Assembly (NCBI RefSeq): GCF_039994875.1
Contig: NZ_CP121196.1
Span: 5,580,001-5,644,000 of the forward strand
Reading direction: 5' to 3'
DNA from: Telmatobacter sp. DSM 110680
GTDB taxonomy: Bacteria; Acidobacteriota; Terriglobia; Terriglobales; Acidobacteriaceae
DNA: 64,000 nt
A program made the translations under genes and the position numbers. Shown here piece by piece: positions 16,332 through 26,290 of this stretch (position 1 is its first letter; the number at the start of each line of letters is the position of its first letter). The notes below the pieces were generated by a model. It was not told the DNA's origin. It searched no databases and saw only the letters and a list, made by a program, of their open reading frames with translations.

Positions 16332-19300
16332 TGCTGCGCTCACTTGTCGATTTCGCTTTAAGGAACCGATGGATGGTGCTCGGTGGGATGTTCGTGCTCA
16401 CCATCTGGGGCGTGATTTCATTCCGCAACCTGCCCATCGAAGCCTATCCCGACGTTGCCAACAACTACGTACAGATCATTACGCAGTGGCCGGGGCGCAG
16501 CGCTGAAGAAATCGAGCGCCAGGTCACGGTGCCGGTCGAGATTCAAATGGCAGGCATTCCCCACCTTACGCACCTGCGTTCCACGACTCTCGCGGGCCTT
16601 TCGAGCTTGATGCTCATTTTTGACGACGACTCGATCGGCGATAAGAATCGTGAACACGTGCTCGAGCGTCTGAGCCAAGTCAACCTTCCCAACAACCTTG
16701 TTCCGCAGATGGGAACGGATTGGAGCCCGGTAGGACAGATCTACTGGTACACCCTCGAGAGCACAAACCCGTCCTACGACGTCATGGAAAAGAAGTCGCT
16801 CGAGGATTGGACGCTCGAGAAGTCCTTCAAAAGCGTTCCCGGCGTTGTAGACGTTTCGAGCTTCGGCGGTCCAACCAAGGAGTACCAGATCCGTATCGAT
16901 CCTGAAAAACTGGTCGCATACGGCTTGTCGATGAGTCAGGTTGAGCAGCAGGTTGCCGCCAACAATACCAATGGGGGTGGCAGCTTCATCGAAGAGGGCG
17001 CTCAACAGATCAATGTGCAGTCGATCGGCCTCTTTACCACCGTGCAGGACATCGAAAACACCGTCGTCAAAGCCAATAACGGATCGCCCATTCGCATCAA
17101 GGACATCGCTACCGTCGCCCAGGGACCGAAGATTCGCCTCGGCCAGATCGGACGCGCTGTGCATCGCGAAGACGGAACGATCGTTGACAATCCGGACACC
17201 GTCGAAGGAATTGTTCTATTGCAGAAAGGCGATGACTCCGACCCGGTGCTGCAGGGCATCCACGAGGAAGTGAAGAAACTCAACGGCGACAAAGATCACC
17301 CCGGCATTCTTCCTCCAGGCGTCGCTATTAAGCCGTTCCTTGATCGATCCAAGCTGGTCAGCTTCACCGTGGAGACCGTAGAACACAACCTGACCGAAGG
17401 AATGATCCTCGTTTCCATCATTCTGTTTCTGTTCCTGGGTAACATTCGCGGTGCCATCATTGTCGCGCTCACTATTCCCTTTGCGTTGCTCTTCGCTTCC
17501 ATCTGCCTTGACCTTAGTCATATCCCTGCAAATCTCCTCTCACTCGGTGCATTGGACTTTGGCATGGTGGTAGACGGCAGCGTGGTGATGGTTGAAAACA
17601 TTGTCCGTCATCTCTCGAATGCGGACGACACGCGCACTCCTGTACAGAAGATTCGAGAAGCCTCACACGAAGTGCAGCGGCCAGTCTTCTTCGCACGCGG
17701 CATCATCATCACTTCCTACCTGCCCATCTTCACCCTGCAAGCGGTCGAAGGGCGTCTCTTCAAACCAATGGCGTGGACGGTGAGCTTCGCGCTGCTCGGC
17801 GCATTGGTGTTTGCCATCCTTGCCGCGCCGGTGATGGCGGGAATTGTTTTCCGCAAGGGCGCCAAGGAATGGAAAAATCCGCTAATGGAGTGGCTCGTTG
17901 AGCACTACCGTACGGCAGTTCGCGCGGCAATAGTCCACCGCCGCATGACATTTGGAATTTCCGCAATCCTTTTCCTCATTTCGATCTACCTGACATTCGG
18001 AGGGCCCATCGGATCGGAGTTTCTTCCTCACCTCGACGAAGGATCGCTTTGGGTGCGTGGAACACTTCCCCCCAGCGAAGGCCCTACCTCGAGCATCGAC
18101 TTCATGAATGAGGCACGCATTGTCATGGCCTCGTTTCCTGAAGTAACGCAAGTGGTGAGTCAAACCGGCCGTCCCGACGACGGCACAGACACCGCCGGGT
18201 TCTTCAATACCGAGTACTTTGTGGATTTAAAGCCTAAAGATCAGTGGCGTCCTGTCTTCCATCAGAACAAAGAAGCTCTTATCGAAGCGATGAATACTGA
18301 GCTGGAAAAATTCCCCGGCGTAATCTGGAATTTCTCTCAGCCAATCTCCGACAATATGGAGGAAGCTGTCTCCGGTGTAAAGGGAGCGCTCGCCATCAAG
18401 TTGTTTGGGGACAATCTGCGGACGCTCGAAAGCACTGCCGATGTTATCCAGGGTCAGATGTCCAAAATCAAAGGCGTTGCAGATCTTGGCATCTTTAGAA
18501 TCGTCGGGCAGCCTAATCTGAACTTCTCCGTCGATCGCGTGGCAGCCGCGCGATGGGGGATCAACGTCGCCGATATTCAGGACGCCATTCAAACCGCTGT
18601 CGGCGCCAATGCCTTTACGCAGTTGCAGCAGGGCGAAGCACGCTACGACGTGACGCTCAGGTATGAGAAGCCCTACCGCGACACGCGGCAGGCCATCGAG
18701 AATATCCGCCTTCTAGCTCCATCGGGGGAACGCGTTTCTCTTGCGCAGCTTACCACTGTGAGAACTGATGATGGCGCCGAGGCCATCAATCGCGAGGGCG
18801 GCCAGCGCTATATTGCCATCAAATTCTCTGTGGTTGGCCGCGACTTGGGCTCAACCGTTGAAGAGGCTATCCGCAAAGTCGACAGCGTGAAGTTGCCGCC
18901 TGGCTATCACGTTGAATGGGCCGGAGAATACGCCAGCCAAAAACGCGCCGACAAACGCATGGCACTCGTCATTCCGATCACTGTGCTTGCCATCTTCCTG
19001 ATCCTCTACACCATGTTCCGCTCATTCAAGTGGTCAATGCTGGTGCTGGTCTCCGTGATGATGGCTTCCATCGGTGGTCCGCTTGCTCTTTTCCTGACCG
19101 GCACCAACTTCTCAGTCTCGTCGGCGGTCGGCTTCCTGGCGCTCTTCGGCGTGTCGGTCGAAACCGGTGTCATCATGATCGAATTCATCAACCAGCTTCG
19201 TGGGCGTCGGCGCAGTAATGAGGCATCGAGTCACCAACATATCGTAGAAGCAGCGGTCGAGGGCTCCGTGCAGCGGCTTCGCCCCATCATGATGACCATG

Positions 19301-19507
19301 CTGGTAGCAACGCTGGGCTTGTTGCCCGCCGCCATGTCACATGCCATCGGCTCCGACTCGCAGAGGCCCTTCGCTATCGTCATCGTCGGCGGCCTGATCG
19401 CGAACCTCATCATCGGCGTATTCCTGATGCCTGCCTTGTACGTTTGGATGGCCCGTGAAGATGATCCCCTTCCCGTCGCCGATATGACCGAATTCAATGA
19501 GATCTAG
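16331..19507 (+). CDS. czcA: CzcA-type heavy-metal RND efflux pump
   Basis: The protein is 1058 aa, the usual length of HME-RND pumps. It has one N-terminal transmembrane helix, a periplasmic porter domain, a central membrane bundle, a second porter domain and a C-terminal bundle. The TM4 signature reads DFGMVVDGSVVMVEN, with Asp409 and Asp415 matching the proton-relay aspartates of CzcA-type pumps for divalent ions (Zn, Co, Cd, Ni). It drives proton-coupled metal export from the periplasm or cytoplasm through the adaptor and TolC. It is the third gene of the operon. The exact metal cannot be read from sequence. The substrate class is inferred from the contrast with the second pump, which lacks the first Asp. 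Confidence 0.92.
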   Translation: MLRSLVDFALRNRWMVLGGMFVLTIWGVISFRNLPIEAYPDVANNYVQIITQWPGRSAEEIERQVTVPVEIQMAGIPHLTHLRSTTLAGLSSLMLIFDDDSIGDKNREHVLERLSQVNLPNNLVPQMGTDWSPVGQIYWYTLESTNPSYDVMEKKSLEDWTLEKSFKSVPGVVDVSSFGGPTKEYQIRIDPEKLVAYGLSMSQVEQQVAANNTNGGGSFIEEGAQQINVQSIGLFTTVQDIENTVVKANNGSPIRIKDIATVAQGPKIRLGQIGRAVHREDGTIVDNPDTVEGIVLLQKGDDSDPVLQGIHEEVKKLNGDKDHPGILPPGVAIKPFLDRSKLVSFTVETVEHNLTEGMILVSIILFLFLGNIRGAIIVALTIPFALLFASICLDLSHIPANLLSLGALDFGMVVDGSVVMVENIVRHLSNADDTRTPVQKIREASHEVQRPVFFARGIIITSYLPIFTLQAVEGRLFKPMAWTVSFALLGALVFAILAAPVMAGIVFRKGAKEWKNPLMEWLVEHYRTAVRAAIVHRRMTFGISAILFLISIYLTFGGPIGSEFLPHLDEGSLWVRGTLPPSEGPTSSIDFMNEARIVMASFPEVTQVVSQTGRPDDGTDTAGFFNTEYFVDLKPKDQWRPVFHQNKEALIEAMNTELEKFPGVIWNFSQPISDNMEEAVSGVKGALAIKLFGDNLRTLESTADVIQGQMSKIKGVADLGIFRIVGQPNLNFSVDRVAAARWGINVADIQDAIQTAVGANAFTQLQQGEARYDVTLRYEKPYRDTRQAIENIRLLAPSGERVSLAQLTTVRTDDGAEAINREGGQRYIAIKFSVVGRDLGSTVEEAIRKVDSVKLPPGYHVEWAGEYASQKRADKRMALVIPITVLAIFLILYTMFRSFKWSMLVLVSVMMASIGGPLALFLTGTNFSVSSAVGFLALFGVSVETGVIMIEFINQLRGRRRSNEASSHQHIVEAAVEGSVQRLRPIMMTMLVATLGLLPAAMSHAIGSDSQRPFAIVIVGGLIANLIIGVFLMPALYVWMAREDDPLPVADMTEFNEI

Positions 19508-19591
19508 CGATCGAACCCGTCTATCCTGTGATTTGAATCACCGTCAGACGAGCCGCGCTAGCCTCATATTCAATGCAGAGCAGGTTAAACT

Positions 19592-19948
19592 GTGCGAGTG
19601 AGAGTCAAAAACGGCTGGATCATGCTGGCAATCATGGCGCTGTGGACAGCGCTGCCAGGTTTGTCCTGTCTCGCTCCTGCCGCTCACCAGGACTGCTGCC
19701 GTCAGATGATGCAGGATTGCGGATCGTCGATGGCGATGGCGGACCCCTCCTGCTGCAAGGTGCACTCCTCTGACCCGAGCATGCCGCCTGCGCAGGCTTC
19801 GCGGCCAGAAGGCACCAGTCTATCGGCTCACATCTTTCTGTCGCTGAAATTCGACTTGGTCTCGCTCGATGAAACCAAAACTACACCTGTCGCCGAGACA
19901 CCCCCTCGTGCCTCAGCCTCCAGTCACATTTCCATTCTGAGAATTTAA
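19592..19948 (+). CDS. Small Cys/Met-rich secreted protein, probable metal binding
   Basis: The protein is 118 aa from GTG 19592 (an in-frame ATG at 19622 is possible). A signal peptide (IMLAIMALWTALPGLSCLAPA) is followed by a short segment packed with possible metal ligands: DCCRQMMQDCGSSMAMADPSCCKVHSSDPSMPP, where six Cys, several Met and one His fall within about 33 residues. The rest is low-complexity. It sits between the CzcA-type and CusA-type operons in the same direction. Soft ligands of this kind suit Cu(I)/Ag(I) or Zn(II), so a periplasmic metal chaperone or buffer for the downstream Cus-like exporter is a reasonable inference. No characterised family was recognised. Confidence 0.6.
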   Translation: MRVRVKNGWIMLAIMALWTALPGLSCLAPAAHQDCCRQMMQDCGSSMAMADPSCCKVHSSDPSMPPAQASRPEGTSLSAHIFLSLKFDLVSLDETKTTPVAETPPRASASSHISILRI

Positions 19949-20067
19949 GTCTCCCCTTCTCTTGCGAAGTCGTAAGCGCGGCGCTTGCGCCATGCCCGAA
20001 TTGCGCGATGGATATCGCCGTCGATGATCCGATTGACTCGATCAAGTGACCGGCTGTTGAGGGAGAC

Positions 20068-21414
20068 ATGAAGACTACACATATATTGACGGCGCCTCTG
20101 TGCCTCGTGCTGGCTCTGCCGGTTTGCAGCGGACAAACTGCTGCAGGCACTCTTGCCCTGGGTGAACTCAGTGCGCTGATCGGCAACGCTCACGCACAGA
20201 CTGCTGCATCCACTCCGCAACTGACTTTGGACGAAGTTGAACGTATCGCTCTTGCTGAGAATCCAGAGATTCATGTTGCCGCGCGAAAAGTTGCATCGGC
20301 CGAAGCACATGTTCCCCTGGCAGGCGCGCTCGACGATCCACAGGCGATGTATCGGGGATGGCAAGTGCCGTTGGCCAAGCCGTGGGATTACAACGCAGCG
20401 CAGAACATGCTGATGCTGAGTCAATCCTTCCCAGGCCGAGGCAAGCGGGGGTTGCGCACCAATATCGCTCAGTCCGACGTGGAAATGGCAAAGGACGATC
20501 TCGAAGCAGCTCGGTTGCGGGTCCGCGTAGATGTGCGTAAAGCGTTCTTCGACTTGTTGCGCGCGCAGGATGATCTGCTTGTTCATGATGAGCACGTAGG
20601 CATTGCGCAGCAGGCGATTGAAGCTGCGCGCATCAAGTACAGCGTCGGGAAAATTCCGCAGGTGGAGATACTCAAGGCTCAGGTCGCCCTCACGCGCCTC
20701 GCGGAACATATGATCCGCTTTGATCGGGATGCCGAGGTTGCACGCACACATCTGAATACCTTGATGGGCCGCCAGCCCGAAACCGCAATCGAAGTGCAAG
20801 GTGATTATGCGCTCGAAACGAATTTGCCCTCGTTGGAATTGCTTGTAACGACAGCCATGCACACACGACCAGATTTGGCTGAAGCAGCAGCCGCCGAAGA
20901 ACGAAGCCGCAAGGAAGAGAACATGGCGAAAAAAGCCATGGTGCCAGACTTCAGTGTTTCCGCCGGCTACATGCTCATCCCCTCAGGACAGAGTCCGCGC
21001 AACAACTACATGGTGGAGGGATCAATGAGCTTGCCATGGCTGAATCGCAAGAAGCACGAATCCGAGGTTAACGAGGCCACGGCTGCGGTATCCGTAAAGA
21101 CCGCAGAAATCTCCGCGCTGAAGAACGAGGCGTTGAGTCAGATCGAAGAGTCGTTGGCCGATGCGCGTGCAGCCCAGCGTCTCGCACACGTCTACCAGAA
21201 GTCGTTGAAGCCGCAGGCGGCACAGACGCTGCACGCAGCCGTGGTGGCATACGAAAACGATCAGACCTCGTTTCTCGATCTGCTCGACAGCCAGATGACA
21301 GTAGTAGACGTGGACTTGGCCACCATCGATGCAACTGCAGATTTCAACATGAAAATGGCGAACCTTGAGTTAGCCGTGGGCTCACCGATCGCTGCGCAAG
21401 GGGTGACGAAATGA
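20068..21414 (+). CDS. TolC-family outer-membrane efflux protein (CusC-like role)
   Basis: The protein is 448 aa from ATG 20068, with GAGGGAG just upstream. A signal peptide is followed by two outer-membrane-efflux repeats: LTLDEVERIALAENPEIHVAARKV opens the first, with long coiled-coil helices after it, and PDLAEAAAAEERSRKEENMAKKAMVPDFSVSAGY opens the second. The C-terminus has the usual SFLDLLDSQMTVVDVDLATIDATADFNMKMANLELAVG helix. It is intact, unlike the first TolC gene, and could serve both pumps. It overlaps the adaptor start by four bases, forming the head of the second tripartite metal-export operon. Confidence 0.9.
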   Translation: MKTTHILTAPLCLVLALPVCSGQTAAGTLALGELSALIGNAHAQTAASTPQLTLDEVERIALAENPEIHVAARKVASAEAHVPLAGALDDPQAMYRGWQVPLAKPWDYNAAQNMLMLSQSFPGRGKRGLRTNIAQSDVEMAKDDLEAARLRVRVDVRKAFFDLLRAQDDLLVHDEHVGIAQQAIEAARIKYSVGKIPQVEILKAQVALTRLAEHMIRFDRDAEVARTHLNTLMGRQPETAIEVQGDYALETNLPSLELLVTTAMHTRPDLAEAAAAEERSRKEENMAKKAMVPDFSVSAGYMLIPSGQSPRNNYMVEGSMSLPWLNRKKHESEVNEATAAVSVKTAEISALKNEALSQIEESLADARAAQRLAHVYQKSLKPQAAQTLHAAVVAYENDQTSFLDLLDSQMTVVDVDLATIDATADFNMKMANLELAVGSPIAAQGVTK

Positions 21415-22985
21415 CCGGACGTACCTTGAAAAGCGCGTTTGCCGTTAGCGTCGTGTTGTGCATCGGAATGGCTTCGACTCTGGGATACATCCTGTGGCAG
21501 CATTCGGATTTTGCAGTGATGAAAACCGACGCAGGCACCGTTGTGGCTCGCGGGCCTGAGGCGCAGCCCGAGACGGTCAACACACGCGGCCCCGCATCCT
21601 CTGCGAAAACAGACGAGCCTGTGCTCTCCCCCATTCAGCTTTCTCCTCAGCGCATGCAGGAGATAGGCGTCACCACAACAGTCGCAGAGATGAAAGACAT
21701 GAACGATGAGTTGCAAGCTCCCGGCAGCGTTGCGATCGATGAGCAGCGTCTCTCGTATGTGCAGACGCGGTTCCCGGGCTGGATCAAGAGCGTCTTCGCA
21801 AATGCAACTTATCAGTACGTGAAGAAGGGGCAAAAGTTATTCACGATCTACAGTCCCGACCTTGTGAGCACCGAGCAGGAATATCTGCTCGCAAAGAAAA
21901 ATCAAGTTGCAGTCTCCGAGCATATGCACGGGACACCGGCGGAAGAAGGCAACTGGCTGCTGCAGGCCGCTGCTGAGCGGTTGCGCCGGTACGACATCCC
22001 CGAAGCAGAGATCGAACAACTCGAGAAGGGCGGAACTGCGAGCCACGAAATCGGCGTCGAATCTCCTGCCTCTGGTTACATCATCGAGCGAAACGCGATG
22101 CCCAATGCATACGTGCAACCAGAGACCAAGCTCTATACCATTGCCGATCTTTCCACAGTATGGATTTATGCGAACGTGCCTCAGGCGGACGTGGGTCGGC
22201 TGAAGCCGGGAGACCTCGGACGAGTTTCGGTAGATGCCTACCCGGGTAGACAATTTAACGGCCGTATCGATCAAATTCTTCCGGACGTTGATGCGACTAC
22301 ACGTACTGTACGCGTTCGGCTCGTGATGAGCAATCCGGGAATCCTGCTGAAGCCGGGCATGTATGTAAACGTCGACATTGCCGCTCCCCTGGGCCGCCAG
22401 CTTGTCATTCCAGCCTCAGGCATGTTGCAGTCCGGCACGCGCCAGATCGCTTTCCTTGACAAAGGACAAGGATCACTCGAGCCGCGTGAGATCGAAACCG
22501 GTGCCAGGCTCGGTGACTCAGTGGTGGTGCTGAAAGGACTGAAAGCCGGTGATCGCATCGTGAGCTCCGCCAGTTTTCTGCTTGACTCCGAAGCGCAATT
22601 ACAGAGCTCGATGAGCGGGTATTTGCCGCAGCAGCAAAATGCATCACCTCAGCAATCAACCGAGCAGATGCATATTGATTTCAGCACCGATCCCAACCCT
22701 CCGCACAAAGGTTCCAACAAACTTCACCTGAAGCTGACAGGCGCAGACGGTAAGCCGATCGTTAGCGTTCAACCTTCAGTCACGTTCTTTATGCCGGCGA
22801 TGCCCGCGATGGGAATGGCAGCAGAACATGCAGTGGCCATGCTCACTGATAAGGGCAACGGAGACTACCAAGGTACAGTGCAACTCGATTCGGGCGGCAC
22901 CTGGCAGGTGACCGTGACTGTGCTGCGCGGGACCAACACGGTAGCGGCAAAACAACTGAGCATCAGCGCGACGGGAGGCATGTGA
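21411..22985 (+). CDS. CusB-like periplasmic adaptor with C-terminal metal-handling domain
   Basis: The protein is 524 aa, longer than a minimal adaptor. After an N-terminal membrane anchor (FAVSVVLCIGMASTLGYILW) it shows the adaptor domains: PGSVAIDEQRLSYVQTRFPGWIKSVF with KKGQKLFTIYSP, a short helical hairpin, the second lipoyl half (ASGYIIERNAMPNAYV), a beta-barrel (STVWIYANVPQADVGRLKPG), and a membrane-proximal part ending near residue 405. The last ~110 residues form a separate Ig-like domain (SNKLHLKLTGADGKPIVSVQPSVTFFMPAMPAMGM...WQVTVTVLRG) resembling the YtkA/FixH family found on copper-related proteins. Its MPAMPAMGM run offers methionine ligands. The gene is coupled to both neighbours by overlaps. 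Confidence 0.88.
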   Translation: MTGRTLKSAFAVSVVLCIGMASTLGYILWQHSDFAVMKTDAGTVVARGPEAQPETVNTRGPASSAKTDEPVLSPIQLSPQRMQEIGVTTTVAEMKDMNDELQAPGSVAIDEQRLSYVQTRFPGWIKSVFANATYQYVKKGQKLFTIYSPDLVSTEQEYLLAKKNQVAVSEHMHGTPAEEGNWLLQAAAERLRRYDIPEAEIEQLEKGGTASHEIGVESPASGYIIERNAMPNAYVQPETKLYTIADLSTVWIYANVPQADVGRLKPGDLGRVSVDAYPGRQFNGRIDQILPDVDATTRTVRVRLVMSNPGILLKPGMYVNVDIAAPLGRQLVIPASGMLQSGTRQIAFLDKGQGSLEPREIETGARLGDSVVVLKGLKAGDRIVSSASFLLDSEAQLQSSMSGYLPQQQNASPQQSTEQMHIDFSTDPNPPHKGSNKLHLKLTGADGKPIVSVQPSVTFFMPAMPAMGMAAEHAVAMLTDKGNGDYQGTVQLDSGGTWQVTVTVLRGTNTVAAKQLSISATGGM

Positions 22986-25900
22986 TGATTGCCCGGACAA
23001 TCGCATGGTGTGCGCGCAATCCTTTTCTCGTGTTTACCACCGCAATTCTGCTCGCGGTCGCCGGTGTCTGGTACATGACGCAAGTTCCCCTCGATGCTCT
23101 TCCCGACATCAGCGATGTGCAGGTCATCATTCACACCCAGTGGGCCGGCGAACCGCCAAGCGTGATTGAAGATCAGGTAACCTATCCAATTGTTACGGCA
23201 TTGCTCTCTGCGCCGCGTGTGCGAAACGTGCGCGCCCAGACCATGTTCGGCGACTCCTACGTATTCGTGGTATTTCAAGATGGCACCGACCTCTACTGGG
23301 CGCGTTCGCGCGTGACGGAATATCTGCAGCAGATAGCAGGAAAACTGCCAGCCGACGTCCATCCCGCCATCGGCCCAGACGCAACCGGTGCGGGCTGGGT
23401 GTATGAATACGCAGTCGTCGACCGCACCCACAAGCGTAGTCTCGCCGACCTCCGCGCTCTGCAGGATTGGTATCTCCGCTATCAACTGCAGACCGTTCCC
23501 GGTGTAGCCGAGGTGGCCAGCATCGGCGGATTCGTACGCCAGTACCAAGTCAATCTCGATCCAAAGAAGCTCTTCTCCTACGGCATCCCTGCATCCATGG
23601 TGATCGATAAGGTCCGACAAAGCACCAACGAAGTCGGCGGCGATGTGCTGGAGATGAGTGGCGCCGAATACATGATCCGCGGTCTCGGCTATATCCGCAA
23701 TCTCTCAGACCTAGAGAACGTCCCCGTTGCTACAAAGAATGGAACTCCTGTGCTGGTGCGCGATTTGGGCACTGTGTCGTTTGGACCCGATGTGCGAAGA
23801 GGCGCAGCCGACTGGCAGGGTCAGGGCGAAACCGTGGGCGGCATCGTGGTGATGCGCGATGGAATGAACGCACTGAGGGTGATCGAAGGCGTTAAGCAGC
23901 GATTCAAGGAACTCGCACCGTCACTCCCCGCCGGAGTTGAAATCGATACGGGATACGATCGCTCCTGGCTTATTAATCAGTCGATTCACACCCTGAAACG
24001 CGATCTGATTCTTGAAGCCATCATCGTCAGTTTCGTCAGCATTGCATTTCTGTTTCACTTTCGCTCCGCACTCGTGCCAATTCTGACCCTGCCTATTGCA
24101 GTAGTCTCGGCATTCATTCCCATGTATTACCTGCATGTAAGTTCAAACATCATGTCGCTCGGTGGACTGGCGCTCGCCATCGGCGTGCTCATCGATGCCG
24201 CGATTGTGATGGTAGAAAACGGATACCGCCATCTAGCTGAACGCACTGAGCCTGCAACGGGAGAGGAACGCCATCGCATCCTGGTGGGCGCGGCACAACA
24301 GGTAGGGCCGGCGCTGTTCTATTCGCTTGTCATTATCGTTGTATCCTTCCTGCCTGTCTTTCTGCTCGAAGCCCAGGAAGGACGCATGTTCCGCCCGCTG
24401 GCGTGGACAAAGACGCTTGCACTGGTGTTCTCTTCCCTGCTCTCTATTACGCTGGTGCCTGCGCTCATGCCGCTCTGCCTTCGCGGCAAACTCCGACCTG
24501 AATCGCAGAACCCCGCTGCGCGTATTACGCAGGCCATTTATTTGCCAATCCTTCACTGGTGTCTCCGCCACTGGAAACTGGTGGTCGCGTTGAATCTCCT
24601 TTTTCTCGTCGCAACAATTCCTTTATATTTCCGACTCGGCAGCCAGTTCATGCCTGCTCTCTATGAAGGATCAGCGCTGTACATGCCCAGCGCTCTGCCC
24701 GGCATTTCGATAACGCAGGCGGCCACTCTCATGCAGCAGCAGGATCGCATCACTAAATCCTTTCCCGAGGTTGAAACAGTTTTTGGAACGGTTGGCCGCT
24801 CTGACAGCGCCACCGATAATGCACCGCTCGACATGTACGACACCACCATCATGCTCAAGCCGCGTGAGCAATGGCGAACCGGAATGACCTACGAAAAGCT
24901 TATCCACGATATGGACGAGCAGTTGCAATTCCCGGGACTAACTAACACGTGGACGATGCCGGTCGAGAATCGACTCGATATGGAACTGACCGGAATCAAA
25001 ACGGCCGTTGGCATCAAAATTCAAGGTCCCGATCTCGAGCGAATCCAGGACATCGGCGCGCAAATGCAGCAGCTTCTCTCCGGCATGCAAGAGACCAGTT
25101 CAGTTTTCGCCGAGCGCGTGTCCCAGGGCTTCTATCTAAACGTAGAAGTTAACCGGCCTGAGGCAGCGCGCTACGGCTTGACGGTGGCCGACGTGCAACG
25201 CGTAATCAACTCTGAGATCGGGGGCGCAACCATTGCAGAGAACGTAGAAGGCCGCCAGCGAATTCCGATCTCCGTTCGCTATCAGCGCGATTTCCGAAGT
25301 AGCCCGCAGGAAATCGGCAAAGCACTCATCCCCACACCTGCCGGCGAACAAATCCCCATCAGCCAGGTCGCCCGCGTATCGTTTTCGCGTGGTCCAGCAA
25401 TGATTCGTGATGAAGACGGCTCGTTGACTGGCTACGTCTATTTGAACCTGAAGACCAGCGACTACGGGAGCTATGTGAACCAAGCCACCAAGCTTCTGCA
25501 AAACCACATTGCGCTGTCGCCGGGATACACATGGCATTGGGCCGGCGAGTATGAGTTTGAAGTGCGAGCAAAACAACGGCTGGCAATGATCCTACCCGTC
25601 GTGTTCTTCGTAATCTTCCTTCTGCTGTATCTGGTCTTCAAGTCAGTAACGGAAGCGGCGGTGTTGATTCTCCCCACGTTCTATGCCATGTCTGGCGGAT
25701 TGCTGCTGCAATGGGCGCTCGGTTATAACTTCAGCGTCGCGGTCTGGGTAGGCTACATCGCGCTGTTTGGCATCGCGGTGGAAACGGGCGTCGTGATGGT
25801 CGTCTATCTCCATGAAGCATTGGAAACTCGACTCAAGACTGGCCAACCTCTCAGTGAAGACGACCTCGAGAAGGCTACGATCGAGGGCGCTGTGCAGCGT

Positions 25901-26155
25901 CTGCGTCCCAAGCTGATGACCGTGACGGCTGTGATCCTGAGCCTCGCCCCGATTCTCTGGGAGTCGGGCATTGGATCGGACGTGATGAAGCCGATTGCCG
26001 CACCGATTCTTGGCGGTATGATCACTTCCACCATTCATGTGCTGATCCTTGTGCCGGTTTTCTTCCTCCTCATGAAAAAACGGGAGTTGCGCACCGGTCG
26101 CCTTCATGCAAATCAAAGCCGCCATGAAGTTGAGCAATTACTGACGACTCGGTAG
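22985..26155 (+). CDS. cusA: CusA-type (monovalent Cu/Ag) RND efflux pump
   Basis: The protein is 1056 aa from ATG 22985, which overlaps the adaptor stop by one base (TGATG); GTG 22982 is an alternative. It has the HME-RND architecture with two membrane bundles and two porter domains. The TM4 motif is AIGVLIDAAIVMVEN: Ala398 takes the place of the first aspartate of CzcA-type pumps and Asp404 is kept, which is the pattern of CusA/SilA copper-silver exporters. PNLP-like and substrate-pathway methionines are present but were not mapped one by one. The pump exports Cu(I)/Ag(I) through the adaptor and TolC encoded just upstream. The last gene of the operon is followed by a UPF0182 gene with its own promoter-like sequence. 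Confidence 0.92.
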   Translation: MIARTIAWCARNPFLVFTTAILLAVAGVWYMTQVPLDALPDISDVQVIIHTQWAGEPPSVIEDQVTYPIVTALLSAPRVRNVRAQTMFGDSYVFVVFQDGTDLYWARSRVTEYLQQIAGKLPADVHPAIGPDATGAGWVYEYAVVDRTHKRSLADLRALQDWYLRYQLQTVPGVAEVASIGGFVRQYQVNLDPKKLFSYGIPASMVIDKVRQSTNEVGGDVLEMSGAEYMIRGLGYIRNLSDLENVPVATKNGTPVLVRDLGTVSFGPDVRRGAADWQGQGETVGGIVVMRDGMNALRVIEGVKQRFKELAPSLPAGVEIDTGYDRSWLINQSIHTLKRDLILEAIIVSFVSIAFLFHFRSALVPILTLPIAVVSAFIPMYYLHVSSNIMSLGGLALAIGVLIDAAIVMVENGYRHLAERTEPATGEERHRILVGAAQQVGPALFYSLVIIVVSFLPVFLLEAQEGRMFRPLAWTKTLALVFSSLLSITLVPALMPLCLRGKLRPESQNPAARITQAIYLPILHWCLRHWKLVVALNLLFLVATIPLYFRLGSQFMPALYEGSALYMPSALPGISITQAATLMQQQDRITKSFPEVETVFGTVGRSDSATDNAPLDMYDTTIMLKPREQWRTGMTYEKLIHDMDEQLQFPGLTNTWTMPVENRLDMELTGIKTAVGIKIQGPDLERIQDIGAQMQQLLSGMQETSSVFAERVSQGFYLNVEVNRPEAARYGLTVADVQRVINSEIGGATIAENVEGRQRIPISVRYQRDFRSSPQEIGKALIPTPAGEQIPISQVARVSFSRGPAMIRDEDGSLTGYVYLNLKTSDYGSYVNQATKLLQNHIALSPGYTWHWAGEYEFEVRAKQRLAMILPVVFFVIFLLLYLVFKSVTEAAVLILPTFYAMSGGLLLQWALGYNFSVAVWVGYIALFGIAVETGVVMVVYLHEALETRLKTGQPLSEDDLEKATIEGAVQRLRPKLMTVTAVILSLAPILWESGIGSDVMKPIAAPILGGMITSTIHVLILVPVFFLLMKKRELRTGRLHANQSRHEVEQLLTTR

Positions 26156-26195
26156 AGACCTGGGCAACAATCACTCGCGTTCTATCGCAGTACAA

Positions 26196-26223
26196 TTGCG
26201 CTTGCCGGTTGTTGTTGTATAAA
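26196..26223 (+). promoter_or_regulatory. Sigma-70-like promoter for the UPF0182 gene
   Basis: TTGCGC at 26196-26201 and TATAAA at 26218-26223 are separated by 16 bases and lie about 70 bases before the chosen start codon. Confidence 0.45.
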
Positions 26224-26290
26224 TGACCCGCGGAAGCTGGTGATCGTGATCCATGAGCGCGTTGTAACCCCGATTCGAGAAGACTCGCCA

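Noticed and set aside
19945..20862. 305-aa reverse-strand open frame
   Set aside because: It is antisense to the second TolC gene and looks like a shadow of its codon bias.
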